64,000 nt of DNA. Origin: Mesorhizobium sp. GTDB lineage: Bacteria > Pseudomonadota > Alphaproteobacteria > Rhizobiales > Rhizobiaceae. The notes under the pieces were generated by a model. The model worked only from the letters and a program-made list of their open reading frames with translations, searched no databases and was not told the origin of the DNA. The stretch spans positions 88,916-152,915 of the forward strand of contig NZ_SUGA01000011.1 in assembly GCF_004963255.1 (NCBI RefSeq), given 5' to 3'. The first letter of the stretch is position 1; every line of letters begins with the position of its first letter. Positions 47,309 through 57,768 of this stretch are shown piece by piece. The translations under genes were made by a program, and so were the position numbers.

Positions 47309-47883
47309 ACAGATATCGTCAATGCCTTTCGGGTTAGTTTCCGATCACCTCGGTATCTCGTTTATGTGATCGGCGGCTGCTTGCGCCCGTCGGGTCGCCG
47401 ACGGCGTTAAGCGGCCAAGTCTGTCATCAGCGATCGTTTGCAACGGCCCGAACTGCGGCCGATAGCGGTTGGTTGGCTTGTGAGCCTCGGATTCTTAGTG
47501 CGTTTCACCGTGCGTTTCACCGTTTCATGAACCGGCGAAACGCCCTATCTCTTTGTTTTTACGCAATTCCGGACGGAAAACCGCCCACACTGGAATTGCT
47601 TTAGAAGCAGACCCTTGAGCCCCCTGCTGCGTCGACGTGATTTGACCAATTGGCGACGGACGAGGTCCTAGGGCGAATGCGACAGGAGGGACCGCATCGG
47701 AGCGCGAACGTCGGCCGCGTCGCCGAACGGGCATTGATGGCGCAACTGCGTCCCCCGGCTCGGGGCAATGTCTGCTTTCAGGCGGCGGCAGTGCTCACAT
47801 CAACGCACGAAATTGTGCGCAAAGCAGCCATGCCGGCGTCACGTTGCGAGACTCTGAGCTGGTAACAAGCAAACAGCAGCGCC
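47309..47883. other. Long intergenic region without a credible gene
   Basis: About 575 bases. It contains repeat A4 (47498-47602). Small open frames exist on both strands, but they either translate the repeat or lack ribosome sites and family features. Part of 47640-47860 may be gene debris; no protein family was recognised in it. Confidence 0.5.
47498..47602 (+). repeat. Two-hairpin intergenic element, copy A4
   Basis: A shortened copy. GCGTTTCACCGTTTC and GAACCGGCGAAACGC form hairpin 1, and ACGCAATTCCGGACGGAAAA with TGGAATTGCTTTA the second, whose TTTTCC strand is partly deleted (CACACTGGAATT). At its left edge GTGCGTTTCACC occurs twice in tandem (47499-47521), a recent small duplication. 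Confidence 0.82.
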
Positions 47884-48399
47884 CTACGACTCGTCTCTCT
47901 CATCGCGCAAATTAGATACAACGCGGCGATTCTGCGACCTGCAGGCGGCGTCGGGGCAGTCGCGGACGAGCCTGTCCTTGCCGTAACCCTTGGCCCACAT
48001 GCGATTGCGGTCTATGCCGCCGGCGGCGAGGTAGTTCATCACCGCATCGGCGCGCTGCTGCGACAGCGCTGTTTCGCTGGCGCCGGGATCGTCGGCGAAA
48101 CCCTGCAGCTTGAGCAGCCAGCGCGGATACTTTGACAACCAGGCGATCTGGGTGTCGAGGGTAGTCTTGGCGACAGAATCGAGCGCGGCCGAACCTTTCG
48201 TGAAATAGGTGCGGCGGCCGACATTGAGGATAAAATCCTCCTCGCTGCCCGGCTGCACGTTCTGGAAGCCGGCAATCTGGGTGTTGGTGACGTCGGGCGT
48301 CATGGAAGGGGCCAGCGTTTCGCTGGTCGAGCAGGATGCGGTCAGCACCAGCAGGCTGGCGGCGAGCAGCCGGCGCGTGTTTTCAATCATGCGGTCCAT
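47884..48399 (-). CDS. OmpA-family lipoprotein (Pal-like)
   Basis: 171 residues. The N-terminus is a lipoprotein signal (LLAASLLVLTASC) with lipobox LTASC, so the mature protein would be anchored at its Cys. The C-terminal OmpA-like peptidoglycan-binding domain includes LLKLQGFADDPGASETALSQ, QRADAVMNYLAAGGI and RMWAKGYGKD. It probably tethers the outer membrane to peptidoglycan. It lies 10 bases after the L,D-transpeptidase gene on the same strand, suggesting a cell-wall operon. ATG 48399 is used; ATG 48390 is possible. Confidence 0.85.
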   Translation of the reverse strand: MDRMIENTRRLLAASLLVLTASCSTSETLAPSMTPDVTNTQIAGFQNVQPGSEEDFILNVGRRTYFTKGSAALDSVAKTTLDTQIAWLSKYPRWLLKLQGFADDPGASETALSQQRADAVMNYLAAGGIDRNRMWAKGYGKDRLVRDCPDAACRSQNRRVVSNLRDERDES

Positions 48400-48409
48400 G
48401 ATGCGCCAA

Positions 48410-49069
48410 TCATTCGACAGTGGTGGAAGCGGGCGCCTGGTCGGCGATGTGCGGCAGGACCTCCACCGCGGTGCCGATAGGGCACCGCTGGTAGAGGTCG
48501 ATGATATCTTCCGGGAACATGCGAATGCAGCCGCTGGAAGCGTCGGTGCCGATGCTCCATGGCTCCAGCGTGCCATGCAGACGGTAGCCGATGTCGGCGC
48601 CGTCGCGGTACAGGTAGAGCGCGCGCGGCCCTAGCGGGTTGTTGGGCGCGCCGCCTTCGATCATGGCCGGCAGCTCCGGCCTGCGCTTACGCATTTCGGG
48701 GGGCGGCACCCATTGCGGCCACAGCGCGCGGCGGTCGATCGTCGCGCGGCCGTACCATTTGAAGCCTTCCTTGCCGACGCCGACGCCGTAGCGGATGGCG
48801 GTCTTGTTTTCCATGATGAGGTAGAGGAAGTGGTGGCGGGTATCGACCACGACAGTGCCGACCGGCTCGCTGCTGAAATACTTGACGATCTGGCGATGCC
48901 ATCTCTTGTCGATCTTGGCGAAGTTGGTCTTGCGATAGACAAAATTGTTGTCGATGGCGGTACCGGCGAAAAAGGATTTTGCCGCCGCGGCTTGAACAAC
49001 AGTGCCGGTTGCACCGACCGCGACCAGCGCCACGCCGCCGAGCACGACATCCCTGCGGGATAGAACCAT
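48410..49069 (-). CDS. L,D-transpeptidase (YkuD/ErfK family)
   Basis: 219 residues. It starts with a twin-arginine-like signal (MVLSRRDVVLGGVALVAVG) and an Ala-rich cleavage region. The YkuD catalytic motif is complete: YRLHGTLEPWSIG then TDASSGCIRMFPED with the nucleophilic Cys. Such enzymes form 3-3 cross-links in peptidoglycan or attach outer-membrane proteins to it, the latter being important in Rhizobiales. A GGGGGATT ribosome site supports ATG 49069 over an upstream in-frame start. The next gene encodes an OmpA-like lipoprotein, so both may act at the envelope. Confidence 0.9.
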   Translation of the reverse strand: MVLSRRDVVLGGVALVAVGATGTVVQAAAAKSFFAGTAIDNNFVYRKTNFAKIDKRWHRQIVKYFSSEPVGTVVVDTRHHFLYLIMENKTAIRYGVGVGKEGFKWYGRATIDRRALWPQWVPPPEMRKRRPELPAMIEGGAPNNPLGPRALYLYRDGADIGYRLHGTLEPWSIGTDASSGCIRMFPEDIIDLYQRCPIGTAVEVLPHIADQAPASTTVE

Positions 49070-49325
49070 CGGCAATCCCCCATGCCTTAGCTCGGCGGAC
49101 CATAGTAGAGAATTATTTCGCCTCAAAGTGGAAAATGCTGCGTGGGCCGCCGCTTCCGAACCGGCAGCTTTGTAGAACACATTCGACTGAAGTGGCCATT
49201 TTCCCCGCCACGATTAGCCGGCCATTCTCTCGGGAAGATTCAGGCCCGGCAGGGAACGAGGGGGCGGCGCCAACCGATGAGAATGATCGCGCCGGTTTAA
49301 CTCGCCCCTTCTTCCAGTGTTCCGT

Positions 49326-51491
49326 TCAGTCGCGTGCCTTCAGCTCCAGCCGCCGCGCATGCAGCACCGGCTCGGTATAACCGTTGGGCTGGCTCGTGCC
49401 CTTGAACACCAGGTCGCAGGCGGCCTGGAAGGCGATGGAATTGTCGAAGTCGGGCGCCATCGGGCGGTAGAGCGGGTCGCCGACATTCTGGCGGTCGACG
49501 ATCGCCGCCATGCGCTGCAGCGAGTCCCTGACCTGGATTTCCGAGCACACCTTGTGGCGCAGCCAGTTGGCGATGTGCTGCGAGGAGATCCGCAGCGTGG
49601 CGCGATCCTCCATCAGGCCGACATCGTTGATATCGGGCACTTTCGAGCAGCCGACGCCCTGGTCGATCCAGCGCACGACGTAGCCCAGGATGCCTTGCGC
49701 GTTGTTGTCGAGCTCGCGCTGGATCTCGTCCGGCGTCCAGTTCGGCCGCCTTGCTACCGGCACGGACAGGATGTCGTCGAGCTTCGCCTTCGGCCGGCTC
49801 TTCAGCGCCGCCTGCACTGCGTGCACGTCGACCTTGTGATAATGCGTGGCGTGCAGCGTCGCCGCCGTCGGCGACGGCACCCAGGCGGTGTTGGCGCCGG
49901 CCTTGGGATGCGCGATCTTCTCAACCAGCATCGCCGCCATCAGGTCCGGCATCGCCCACATGCCCTTGCCGATCTGGGCATGGCCGGCGAGCCCGCATTC
50001 GAGCCCCGTGTCGACGTTCCAGGCCTCATAGGCGGAAATCCAGGCGGCCTGCTTCATGTCGCCCTTGCGGATCATCGGGCCGGCTTCCATCGAGGTGTGG
50101 ATCTCGTCGCCTGTCCTGTCGAGGAAGCCGGTGTTGATGAACACCACGCGCTCCTTGGCCGCGCGGATCGCCTCCTTGAGGTTGACGGTGGTGCGCCGCT
50201 CCTCGTCCATGATGCCCATCTTGATGGTGTTCTTCGCCATGCCGAGCAGCGCCTCGACGCGATCGAAGATCTCGACGGCGAAGGCAACCTCTTCCGGCCC
50301 GTGCATCTTCGGCTTCACCACATACATCGAGCCCGCGCGGGAATTGGCGCGGCGGCCGTTCTCGCCAACATCATGCAGCGCGATCAGCGCGGTGAGCGCG
50401 GCATCCATGATGCCTTCCGGCACCTCGTTTCCATCGCGGTCGGTGATCGCCGGGTTGGTCATCAGGTGGCCGACATTGCGCACCAGCATCAGCGAGCGTC
50501 CAGGCAAAAGCAGCTGGCCGCCATTGGGTGCGGTGTAGCGGCGATCGGAATTGAGCTTGCGGGTAAAAGTCTTGCCGGCCTTGGTGATCTCCTCGGTGAG
50601 ATCGCCCTTCATCAGGCCGAGCCAGTTGCGGTAGACGACGACCTTGTCCTCGGCATCGACGGCCGCAACCGAGTCCTCGCAGTCCTGGATGGTCGTCAAG
50701 GCCGATTCCAGGATGACGTCGGCAATGCCGGCCGGATCGGTCCTGCCGATCTGGTTGGCGTGGTCGATCACGATCTCGATATGCAGGCCGTTCTTGACCA
50801 GGAGCACGGCTTCGGGATTCTCGGCATCGCCGCGATAGCCGGCAAACTGCTTCGGGTCGGCGAGCGTCGTGGCGCCGGCGCCCTCGCCCGCCTTCAGCGC
50901 GCCATTCGCCACCGACAGCCCGTTGACGCCGGCCCATTTGCCCGTGGTCAGCGGCACGGACTGGTCGAGGAAATCCTTCGCCCAAGTGATGACTTTCGCG
51001 CCACGCGCGGGATTGAAACCCTTGCCCTTCTCGGCGCCGCCGGTCTCGGGAATGGCGTCGGTGCCGTAGAGCGCGTCATAGAGCGAACCCCAGCGCGCAT
51101 TGGCCGCATTGAGCGCATAGCGCGCGTTCATCACCGGCACGACGAGCTGCGGCCCGGCGACGATGGCGATCTCGGGGTCGACATGCTCCGTCGAAACGCT
51201 GAACGCCGGGCCTTCCGGCACCAGATAGCCGATCTCCTTCAGGAAGGCCTTGTAAGCCTCCATGTCGATCGGCGCGCCGTTTTCGCGGTACCAGCCGTCG
51301 AGCTTCTCCTGCATAGCGTCGCGCTTGGCGAGCAGCGCCCGGTTCTTCGGCGCGAGATCGTGGACGATGGCGGAAAAGCCTTCCCAGAATTTTTCCGGAT
51401 CGATGCCGGTGCCGGGCGTAGCCTCCTCGGCGACGAAGTCATGGAGCTCCCGGGCAATCCGCAACCCGGCGATCTCGATGCGGTCGGTCAT
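49326..51491 (-). CDS. glcB: Malate synthase G
   Basis: 721 residues, the length of the large single-chain malate synthase (isoform G). It condenses glyoxylate with acetyl-CoA to malate. Diagnostic stretches include [92 protein letters not shown] and [26 protein letters not shown] ribosome site precedes ATG 51491; the same frame stays open upstream into the next gene, but that part is non-coding. No isocitrate lyase gene is in the window. Confidence 0.97.
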   Translation of the reverse strand: MTDRIEIAGLRIARELHDFVAEEATPGTGIDPEKFWEGFSAIVHDLAPKNRALLAKRDAMQEKLDGWYRENGAPIDMEAYKAFLKEIGYLVPEGPAFSVSTEHVDPEIAIVAGPQLVVPVMNARYALNAANARWGSLYDALYGTDAIPETGGAEKGKGFNPARGAKVITWAKDFLDQSVPLTTGKWAGVNGLSVANGALKAGEGAGATTLADPKQFAGYRGDAENPEAVLLVKNGLHIEIVIDHANQIGRTDPAGIADVILESALTTIQDCEDSVAAVDAEDKVVVYRNWLGLMKGDLTEEITKAGKTFTRKLNSDRRYTAPNGGQLLLPGRSLMLVRNVGHLMTNPAITDRDGNEVPEGIMDAALTALIALHDVGENGRRANSRAGSMYVVKPKMHGPEEVAFAVEIFDRVEALLGMAKNTIKMGIMDEERRTTVNLKEAIRAAKERVVFINTGFLDRTGDEIHTSMEAGPMIRKGDMKQAAWISAYEAWNVDTGLECGLAGHAQIGKGMWAMPDLMAAMLVEKIAHPKAGANTAWVPSPTAATLHATHYHKVDVHAVQAALKSRPKAKLDDILSVPVARRPNWTPDEIQRELDNNAQGILGYVVRWIDQGVGCSKVPDINDVGLMEDRATLRISSQHIANWLRHKVCSEIQVRDSLQRMAAIVDRQNVGDPLYRPMAPDFDNSIAFQAACDLVFKGTSQPNGYTEPVLHARRLELKARD

Positions 51492-51585
51492 CAGCACGTC
51501 TCCAGATAGGTAGCTTGCCGGGGCCTTTGGCATGTTTGGGGTTGCGGGGTCAATTCGGCTTAGGGTGAAGGGCGGGGCGGTTTGT

Positions 51586-51730
51586 CCTTCTCCCCTTGTG
51601 GGAGAAGGTGGATCGGCGCGCGAGCGCCGAGACGGATGAGGGGTGTTCCAGCGGACTGAGACGCCGGCTTTCCCTGGAGCACCCCTCATCCGTCGCCTAC
51701 GGCGACACCTTCTCCCACAAGGGGAGAAGG
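51586..51730. repeat. Large palindromic element D (145 bp)
   Basis: The outer arms CCTTCTCCCCTTGTGGGAGA and TCTCCCACAAGGGGAGAAGG are perfect complements. Inner arms GACGGATGAGGGGTG and CACCCCTCATCCGTC continue the stem. It lies between two minus-strand genes. Elements of this sequence are widespread in Rhizobiales from general knowledge. A half element with related words is at 63913-63960. Confidence 0.88.
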
Positions 51731-51741
51731 AGGAGGTCGCG

Positions 51742-53763
51742 CTACACCGCAATCCGCGGCCGTCCCGACGCCACGGCAACCACATGCGCCTCGATGAACA
51801 TGCGCTGGCCTTCGATGGTCGAGACCTTGAACTCGGTGGCGACGTCGATTTCGGCGCTGTCGGTGCCGGCGTCCTTCGCGCGCTCGGCGGCGATTGACCG
51901 CACATCGGCTTCGGCCGCCTCGATCGCCTTCGCCTCTTCGGTGAAGTCGCGCACGGTCTGGCCGGAGGCGAGGCGGAACAGGCCCTCCTTGGGCTGGCTG
52001 ACGCGGGCTTCGGCAGAGACGCGCACCTGGCCGACCACGGCGCCGAGCGCGTTGGCGACGTCGGTGTCTTCCGGGACGATGCAGCCATTGCCGACCAGCA
52101 CGGCCAAGCCGGCGTAATGCAGCGGCGCCGAGGCGCCCAGCCCGATGACCGGACGGTCGAGCGCGACGGTGAAGCGGGCGATGCCCGGATGGCCATCGAC
52201 CGCGCGCTGCACCAGCGCATGCGCGACGGTCGCCGCGCCATCCAGCCCGTCCTCGGCGAAGGCGGTTTCGAGGATGTATTCGGCCGACCAGCGGGTGAGC
52301 GTCGTCAGCACGCGCTCGGCCAGGGCTTCCGGAGTCGCCGCGATCGCCTGGCCGCGGCCGTCGCGGCGGCGCGAAAACAGCTCGGCGCCCAGGCGGGCAG
52401 TGGCGGCGTCCCAGTTCGACTGCTTGCCCAGCACATGGGCGGCGTCGGACGGCGTGAAGCCGCAGATATGCACCAGCCCGCGCGCGACCAGACGGTTCAG
52501 CGTGGCGTTCTGCGCGTTGGAAGAGAGCAGCCGGTCGAGCGCCAGCGGCGTGGCGCCGATCGCCTCGTAGAGCTTCGCTTCCGGCGCGGTCAGCCCCGCG
52601 GCGAGCCTGTCCGGCACGCCGGTGCGCAGGGCAAACCGCCCGTCCATGCGGCCGGGGTTCGGCGCGCGCAGCTGCCGTTCCAGCTCGGCAGTGACTGCCT
52701 CGCCATGCGCCATGCCGGCCAGCGCCAGCGGGACCAGGCGGCGCGGCCCGAGCAGGATTTTCGGGTCGAGCGCGCCGTCTTCCAGCGTCACTTCGGAGTC
52801 GCCGCCAAGGCCGAAGGTGCGCATGGCGACCGCTTCGACCATGGTGCGGAAGCCGCCGACGGTGGCGCCTTCCGGATCGAGGCGCGGGCGGCCGCCATCG
52901 AGCACGGCGACGTCCGTGGTGGTGCCGCCGATATCCGAGACCATGGCGTCGTCCAGCCCGGTCATGTGGCGGGCGCCGACAAGAGAGGCAGCAGGGCCGG
53001 AGAGGATCGTCTCGATAGGCCGCTGGCGCGCGAACGCCGCCGATACCAGCGCGCCGTCGCCGCGCACCACCATCAGGGGTGCGGCGATGCCGCGCTTGGC
53101 CAGAAACCCCTCGGTCGCCGCGACCAGCCGGTCGATCATCGAGATCAGCCTTGCGTTGAGCAGCGTGGTGAGCGCCCGGCGCGGGCCGCCGAGCTTGGCC
53201 GACAATTCATGGCTGGCTGTCACCGGCAGGCCGGTCTTCTCGCGGATCAGGTCGCGGGCCGCCAGCTCATGCGCCGGGTTGCGGGTGGCGAAATAGGCGC
53301 AGACGGCGAAGCCCGAAACCGAGCCGCCCAATTCCGGCAGCGCCGCCTCGAGGCCGGAAAGATCAAGCTTGGCGGCATTGCCGTGCACGTCGTGTCCGCC
53401 GGGGCAGAACACCACCGGGTCGGTGCCCAGCGCCGTCTTCAACCCGTCGCGGGCCAGGTCGGCCTCGGAAAAGCCGACCATCACCAGCGCCACGCGCCCA
53501 CCCTGCCCCTCGACCAGCGCGTTGGTGGCAAGCGTCGTAGACATCGATACCAGCTTGATCGCGGCCGGATCGGTGCCGGATTGCTGAAGCACCGCATCGA
53601 CCGCGCCGGAAATGCCGACGGCGAGATCGTGACGCGTGGTCAGCGATTTTGCCTTGGCCAGAACCTTGCCTTTCGGTCCGCCTTCCTCCGACCACAGCAC
53701 CGCATCGGTGTAGGTGCCGCCGGTGTCGATGCCGAGGAAGAGGGGGTGAGGCTTGGCGGTCAT
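51742..53763 (-). CDS. Hydantoinase/oxoprolinase family protein (HyuA type)
   Basis: 673 residues. The N-terminal ASKHA-type ATPase motif is [15 protein letters not shown], followed by [19 protein letters not shown]. The hydantoinase A domain contains [15 protein letters not shown] and [19 protein letters not shown]. Relatives hydrolyse hydantoins or 5-oxoproline using ATP, or serve as subunits of acetone carboxylase. The partner HyuB (about 550 residues) usually sits next door, but here the neighbours are glcB and a CDGSH protein, so the protein either acts alone or finds its partner elsewhere. Its stop lies 11 bases from palindrome D. Confidence 0.88.
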   Translation of the reverse strand: MTAKPHPLFLGIDTGGTYTDAVLWSEEGGPKGKVLAKAKSLTTRHDLAVGISGAVDAVLQQSGTDPAAIKLVSMSTTLATNALVEGQGGRVALVMVGFSEADLARDGLKTALGTDPVVFCPGGHDVHGNAAKLDLSGLEAALPELGGSVSGFAVCAYFATRNPAHELAARDLIREKTGLPVTASHELSAKLGGPRRALTTLLNARLISMIDRLVAATEGFLAKRGIAAPLMVVRGDGALVSAAFARQRPIETILSGPAASLVGARHMTGLDDAMVSDIGGTTTDVAVLDGGRPRLDPEGATVGGFRTMVEAVAMRTFGLGGDSEVTLEDGALDPKILLGPRRLVPLALAGMAHGEAVTAELERQLRAPNPGRMDGRFALRTGVPDRLAAGLTAPEAKLYEAIGATPLALDRLLSSNAQNATLNRLVARGLVHICGFTPSDAAHVLGKQSNWDAATARLGAELFSRRRDGRGQAIAATPEALAERVLTTLTRWSAEYILETAFAEDGLDGAATVAHALVQRAVDGHPGIARFTVALDRPVIGLGASAPLHYAGLAVLVGNGCIVPEDTDVANALGAVVGQVRVSAEARVSQPKEGLFRLASGQTVRDFTEEAKAIEAAEADVRSIAAERAKDAGTDSAEIDVATEFKVSTIEGQRMFIEAHVVAVASGRPRIAV

Positions 53764-53868
53764 GAGCGGGCGGCAGTCCGGGGTCGAGGGCTTGGTCGCG
53801 AAGCCCTTAGCCGATACGGGCTGGCGGATAAAGCTGGGAGGGATGGGCCAGGCGATTCGGCTCCGTAA

Positions 53869-54495
53869 TTACCCCTCAAACTCCACCCGCTTATGCGATC
53901 CGTCGCAGAACGGCTTGTTCGCCGAATGGCCGCAGCGGCAGAGGAACACCTTGGTCGTGCGGGCGATCGTATGCCCCGTGCCGGTGACGAGCTCGGCATT
54001 GCCTTCGACCTTCAGCGGGCCGTTGCTGGTCGGGGTTACGGTCAGCGGGCCATTCCTCGCGTCCAGCATCTGCGCTTCCTTCAGCGGCGGCTCGCCGGTG
54101 GCGGTGAAGCCGGCCTTGATGTGGCTGTTGTCGCAGAACGGCTTGTTCTGCGAGGCGCCGCAGCGGCAGAGCGTGGCGCGGAAGAACGTCTGGTCACCCA
54201 GCATGATCTCGGCATGCACCGCCAGCGGGCCGTTCTCGCGCACGCGCACCGTGTTGACCACCGGCGGCTTCTCCTGCGGCCCGCCATCCTTGCGCTTGTA
54301 GGTGACGGCGCCCGACGGGCAGTTCTCCGCCAGCGCCACCACCCGTTCTACGCTCGCGGCATCGGGATGGATCCACTCGCCCGGCGCGTTGGGCACGAAG
54401 ACATGCGGGTTGCCGAGCACGCAATTGCGCGAATGGATGCAGCGCTTGCCGCTGAAGGAAACGTCGATCTTCTCGCCTTCGACCGTGCCTGCCAT
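53869..54495 (-). CDS. Iron-sulfur protein with a ferredoxin-like domain and two CDGSH motifs
   Basis: 208 residues. The N-terminal part is a divergent mono-cluster ferredoxin domain (GKRCIHSRNCVLG and ENCPSGAVTY supply Cys ligands). Two CDGSH-type [2Fe-2S] motifs follow: CRCGASQNKPFCDNSH and CRCGHSANKPFCDGSH, each with three Cys and one His. The first has Asn instead of Gly (CDNSH). Such fusions are probably redox or iron-sulfur transfer proteins; the partner is unknown. It is encoded 105 bases upstream of the HyuA-type gene on the same strand and could be co-expressed with it. Confidence 0.88.
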   Translation of the reverse strand: MAGTVEGEKIDVSFSGKRCIHSRNCVLGNPHVFVPNAPGEWIHPDAASVERVVALAENCPSGAVTYKRKDGGPQEKPPVVNTVRVRENGPLAVHAEIMLGDQTFFRATLCRCGASQNKPFCDNSHIKAGFTATGEPPLKEAQMLDARNGPLTVTPTSNGPLKVEGNAELVTGTGHTIARTTKVFLCRCGHSANKPFCDGSHKRVEFEG

Positions 54496-54845
54496 TTGGG
54501 TGGGGTCTCCTGTTGGGGGTGGAGACCAGGCTTAGGGCGCGGGAGCGAAGGGCGTCAAGCTGGGAGGATGGGCAGCCATGCCCTGCGACATCGCAGGTGA
54601 GCCACCGAGAAAGCGCAAGTTTCAAGCCATGCCGACGCTATCTTGCCGCCTATGCCGTTTACGGGGACAAGAAAGCTGCCGCCAGCGCCGGCCCTCCAGC
54701 CGCCGGGACCCGGATACGGCTCGGGCAGGACCATCGGCTGCGATGCGACTGTCCAGAGCTGTCAGGAGCCGCATCGATTTGCGGTTTGCCTTGAGCGGCA
54801 TCAGGCCTATATCAGGTCACCTTTTCCAGCCGGCCGTTTTTCAGC
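54496..54845. other. Divergent intergenic region
   Basis: 350 bases between the CDGSH gene (minus) and the ABC-2 exporter genes (plus), presumably holding both promoters. Open frames across it run on into the ABC gene out of frame and show no family features. No clear operator or hairpin was recognised. Confidence 0.5.
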
Positions 54846-55772
54846 ATGTCATCCATCATCTCGATCTCCGGTGTCACGAAAACCTATGCCACCGGCTTCA
54901 AGGCATTGAAGGAAATCAATCTCGATATCGAGCGCGGCGAGATCTTCGCGCTGCTCGGGCCGAACGGTGCCGGCAAGACGACGCTGATCTCGATCGTCTG
55001 CGGCATCGTCAACCGCTCGTCGGGCAGCGTCACGGTCGACGGCCACGACATCAGCCGGGACTATCGCGCGGCCCGCAGCCTGATCGGGCTGGTGCCGCAG
55101 GAACTCACCATCGACGCTTTCGAGACGGTCTGGGCGACGGTGAACTACAGCCGCGGCCTGTTCGGCAAGCCGCCCAACAAGGACTTCGTCGAGAAGGTGC
55201 TGCGCGACCTGTCGCTCTGGGAGAAAAAGGATTCCAAGGCGATCACGCTGTCGGGCGGCATGAAGCGCCGGCTGATGATCGCCAAGGCGCTGTCGCACGA
55301 GCCGCGTGTGCTGTTCCTCGACGAGCCGACGGCCGGCGTCGACGTCGAGCTGCGCCAGGACATGTGGGCGATGGTCAGGCGGCTGCGCGAGGACGGCGTC
55401 ACCATCATCCTCACCACGCATTACATCGAGGAAGCCGAGGCGATGGCCGACCGCGTCGGCGTCATCAACAAGGGCGAGATCATCCTGGTCGAGGGCAAGG
55501 CCGAGCTGATGCGCAAGCTCGGCCGCAAGCAGATGCGGCTGGAGCTGCGCGCGCCGCTTGCGGCCTTGCCGGAGAGCCTGTCGCGCTATGCGCTGGAGCT
55601 GTCGGGCGACGGGAACCAGCTCACCTACACCTATGACAACCAGAGCGACCGTCCAGGCGTCGCCTCGCTGATCCGCGACCTCGAGACGGCCGGCATCCAG
55701 TTCCGCGACCTCGACACCAAGAACAGCTCGCTCGAAGAGATCTTCGTCAGTCTTCTGAGGCAAGAGCCATGA
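54846..55772 (+). CDS. ABC-2 exporter ATP-binding protein
   Basis: 308 residues. The nucleotide-binding domain has Walker [15 protein letters not shown], a Q-loop ([10 protein letters not shown]), signature [16 protein letters not shown], Walker [13 protein letters not shown] and the switch His in [17 protein letters not shown]-terminal extension of ~80 residues is common in DrrA/NodI-type proteins. It pairs with the permease encoded four bases into its 3' end. Substrates of such exporters include lipids, polysaccharides and drugs; none is indicated here. No good ribosome site is visible before ATG 54846. Confidence 0.94.
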   Translation: MSSIISISGVTKTYATGFKALKEINLDIERGEIFALLGPNGAGKTTLISIVCGIVNRSSGSVTVDGHDISRDYRAARSLIGLVPQELTIDAFETVWATVNYSRGLFGKPPNKDFVEKVLRDLSLWEKKDSKAITLSGGMKRRLMIAKALSHEPRVLFLDEPTAGVDVELRQDMWAMVRRLREDGVTIILTTHYIEEAEAMADRVGVINKGEIILVEGKAELMRKLGRKQMRLELRAPLAALPESLSRYALELSGDGNQLTYTYDNQSDRPGVASLIRDLETAGIQFRDLDTKNSSLEEIFVSLLRQEP

Positions 55773-56530
55773 ATCTGCGCGCGGTATGGGCGATCTACAG
55801 GGTGGAGATGGCGCGTGCCTTCCGCACGGTGCTGCAGAGCATCATCTCGCCGGTCATCTCGACATCGCTCTATTTCGTCGTCTTCGGCTCGGCCATCGGC
55901 TCGCGCATCAACGAGATCGACGGCATCGCCTACGGCGCCTTCATCGTGCCGGGCCTGATGATGCTGTCGCTCTTGACGCAGTCAATCTCGAACGCCTCCT
56001 TCGCCATCTATTTCCCGAAATTCGTCGGCTCGATCTATGAGCTTTTGTCGGCGCCGGTGTCATACTTGGAGATCATCATCGCCTATGTCGGGGGCGCGGC
56101 GACCAAATCGATCATGCTCGGCCTGATCATCCTCGCCACCGCCGCGCTGTTCGTGCCGCTCAGGATCGAGCACCCGTTCTGGATGATTGCCTTCCTGGTG
56201 CTGACGGCGGTGACCTTCAGCCTGTTCGGCTTCATCATCGGCATCTGGGCGAAGACCTTCGAGCAGCTGCAGCTGGTGCCGCTCCTGATTGTCACGCCGC
56301 TCACCTTCCTCGGGGGCAGCTTCTATTCCATCCACATGCTTCCCGGCATCTGGAAGACGATCACGCTGTTCAACCCGGTCGTCTACCTGATCAGCGGGTT
56401 CCGCTGGAGTTTTTACGGCAAGGCCGACGTCTCGGTCGGCGTCAGCCTCGGCATGACGCTGGTGTTTTTGGCCATCTGCATCGCGATCGTGGCGTGGATA
56501 TTCAAGACGGGATATCGGTTGAGGAACTGA
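55769..56530 (+). CDS. ABC-2 exporter permease
   Basis: 253 residues with six transmembrane helices in the ABC2_membrane pattern. Diagnostic stretches are [39 protein letters not shown], an [20 protein letters not shown] segment and [20 protein letters not shown]. It begins within the ATP-binding gene (ATGA overlap), so the two are translationally coupled and form a complete exporter of dimers. It resembles the NodJ/YadH type in size. The convergent DUF2156 gene ends five bases downstream. Confidence 0.93.
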   Translation: MNLRAVWAIYRVEMARAFRTVLQSIISPVISTSLYFVVFGSAIGSRINEIDGIAYGAFIVPGLMMLSLLTQSISNASFAIYFPKFVGSIYELLSAPVSYLEIIIAYVGGAATKSIMLGLIILATAALFVPLRIEHPFWMIAFLVLTAVTFSLFGFIIGIWAKTFEQLQLVPLLIVTPLTFLGGSFYSIHMLPGIWKTITLFNPVVYLISGFRWSFYGKADVSVGVSLGMTLVFLAICIAIVAWIFKTGYRLRN

Positions 56531-56534
56531 CCGG

Positions 56535-57572
56535 CTAAATCGCCTTGGTCAGGCGCAGCAGCCCCAGCATTTCCACGAAGGTTCCTTTGCGGAAGGCGAT
56601 ATAGGTCGGCTCCTCGAGGCCGTGGAAGCGGCGCTTGAAGGCCGCCTGGCCCTGCAGGTTGAAGCGCGAGCGGTTGACCCAGGGCGAGTTGTAGGCGCGC
56701 TGGAAGGTGTTGCGCCAGAAATCCGATTCGGCGAAGCCGCTGGGCTCGATGTCGAGCAGCGGCGAGAGGCCGAGCGTCACCTGCGAGATACCTTCCTCGC
56801 GGAAGCGATCGACGGCGAATTTGGTCAGGCCGACCTCGGCATGCGGCGTCGCGTCGGTCTGCTTGCGCTTGAAGGCGGTGGTGTAGCCGATCACCTTGCC
56901 GTCGCGAAACAGCGGATCGAAATCCAGGATCGCGAGAAGCCGGCCTTCGGGGCTGTGCAGGAGGAAGCGGCGCATGCCGGCGCCGAGCTCCTCGGAGAAG
57001 CGGCGGTTGAGGAAACCCATCTCCCAGCGCTTGATGATGCGCTTTTTGCGCCAGTCGGCGGAAAGCTGCTTGATCTCTTCCTGCAGCATGTCGCCCGTGC
57101 CCTCCGCGAGGAGAAAGCCCTTCTTCGCCAGCCAGCGCTCGGAATAGCGCACCGTCTCGTTGCGCTTGCCGGAAAAATCATGCGCCGGCAAAAGCAACCT
57201 GGTGTCGATGCCGAGCCGGTTGACCTGGTAGCCGAGACCGGCGAGCACCTTGGCCGTGTCGGCGCCGATCTGCACGAACCAGGGGCCGCCGGCCGCCTCG
57301 ACGAAGCGCTTGATGTAGCCCGGGCGGTCGGCCGGGTCGGCCACCGGATCGCCCAGCGCGAAATGACGGCTCATCTTGGTGCCGAAGGCGATGTAGCCGT
57401 CGCCCTCGCTGAAATAGGACAATTTCTGCTGCACGGCCGTGGAGTAGGCGAGCGAGAAATCGCCGTGGCGGCGCACCAGAGCCAGGCGCTCCTCATCGCT
57501 CAATTCGCGCCGCGGAACCTTGGGCGCCACGGCGTCGAGAAGCCGGTCGAAATAGATGCGCAGGGGCGCCAT
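56535..57572 (-). CDS. DUF2156 (lysyl-PG-synthase C-terminal-like) acyltransferase-fold protein
   Basis: 345 residues, soluble. It corresponds to the GNAT-like catalytic half of MprF/LpiA-type phosphatidylglycerol lysyltransferases: FSLAYSTAVQQKLSYFSEGD, IAFGTKMSRHFALGDPVAD, and SPLLDIEPSGFAESDFWRN. The multi-helix flippase half normally found at the N-terminus of MprF is absent. It may aminoacylate a lipid or other acceptor, but the stand-alone form is uncharacterised. It stands alone on the minus strand, convergent with the ABC-2 exporter. Confidence 0.82.
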   Translation of the reverse strand: MAPLRIYFDRLLDAVAPKVPRRELSDEERLALVRRHGDFSLAYSTAVQQKLSYFSEGDGYIAFGTKMSRHFALGDPVADPADRPGYIKRFVEAAGGPWFVQIGADTAKVLAGLGYQVNRLGIDTRLLLPAHDFSGKRNETVRYSERWLAKKGFLLAEGTGDMLQEEIKQLSADWRKKRIIKRWEMGFLNRRFSEELGAGMRRFLLHSPEGRLLAILDFDPLFRDGKVIGYTTAFKRKQTDATPHAEVGLTKFAVDRFREEGISQVTLGLSPLLDIEPSGFAESDFWRNTFQRAYNSPWVNRSRFNLQGQAAFKRRFHGLEEPTYIAFRKGTFVEMLGLLRLTKAI

Positions 57573-57768
57573 GAGCTCCGCGTGCCAAGAAGTGATGACC
57601 TGCCGCCCTCAGGTCGCGAATCGCTGGCGACCGCTGCCGGCCACGTCGCGTCAGCGATATAGGATGCAATTGACGGCGAATGAAGGGCAAACGTCCGAAA
57701 GCCTCCGGCATCGGCGGTCGGCCGCCGGAACGTCCTGGGGGCATCGGCTTGATTTTTCCATGCAATGT

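Noticed and set aside
47525..47865. Two small open frames in the 47.3-47.9 kb gap
   Set aside because: One translates repeat A4, and the other has no ribosome site or recognisable family; neither is supported as a gene.
49317..51509. Plus-strand open frame of about 730 codons opposite glcB
   Set aside because: The opposite strand encodes a complete malate synthase G; the plus-strand translation is low-information shadow sequence.
51586..51730. CRISPR or phage attachment site
   Set aside because: It is a single palindrome with no direct-repeat/spacer periodicity and no integrase or tRNA nearby.
49326..52241. 971-codon fusion of glcB with an upstream extension
   Set aside because: The upstream part is out of frame with, and overlaps, the HyuA-type gene and crosses palindrome D; ATG 51491 with GGAGA is the correct malate synthase start.
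54513..55636. Open frames crossing the 54.5-54.8 kb gap into the ABC exporter gene
   Set aside because: They continue in the wrong frame through the ATP-binding gene and show Arg-rich shadow composition.
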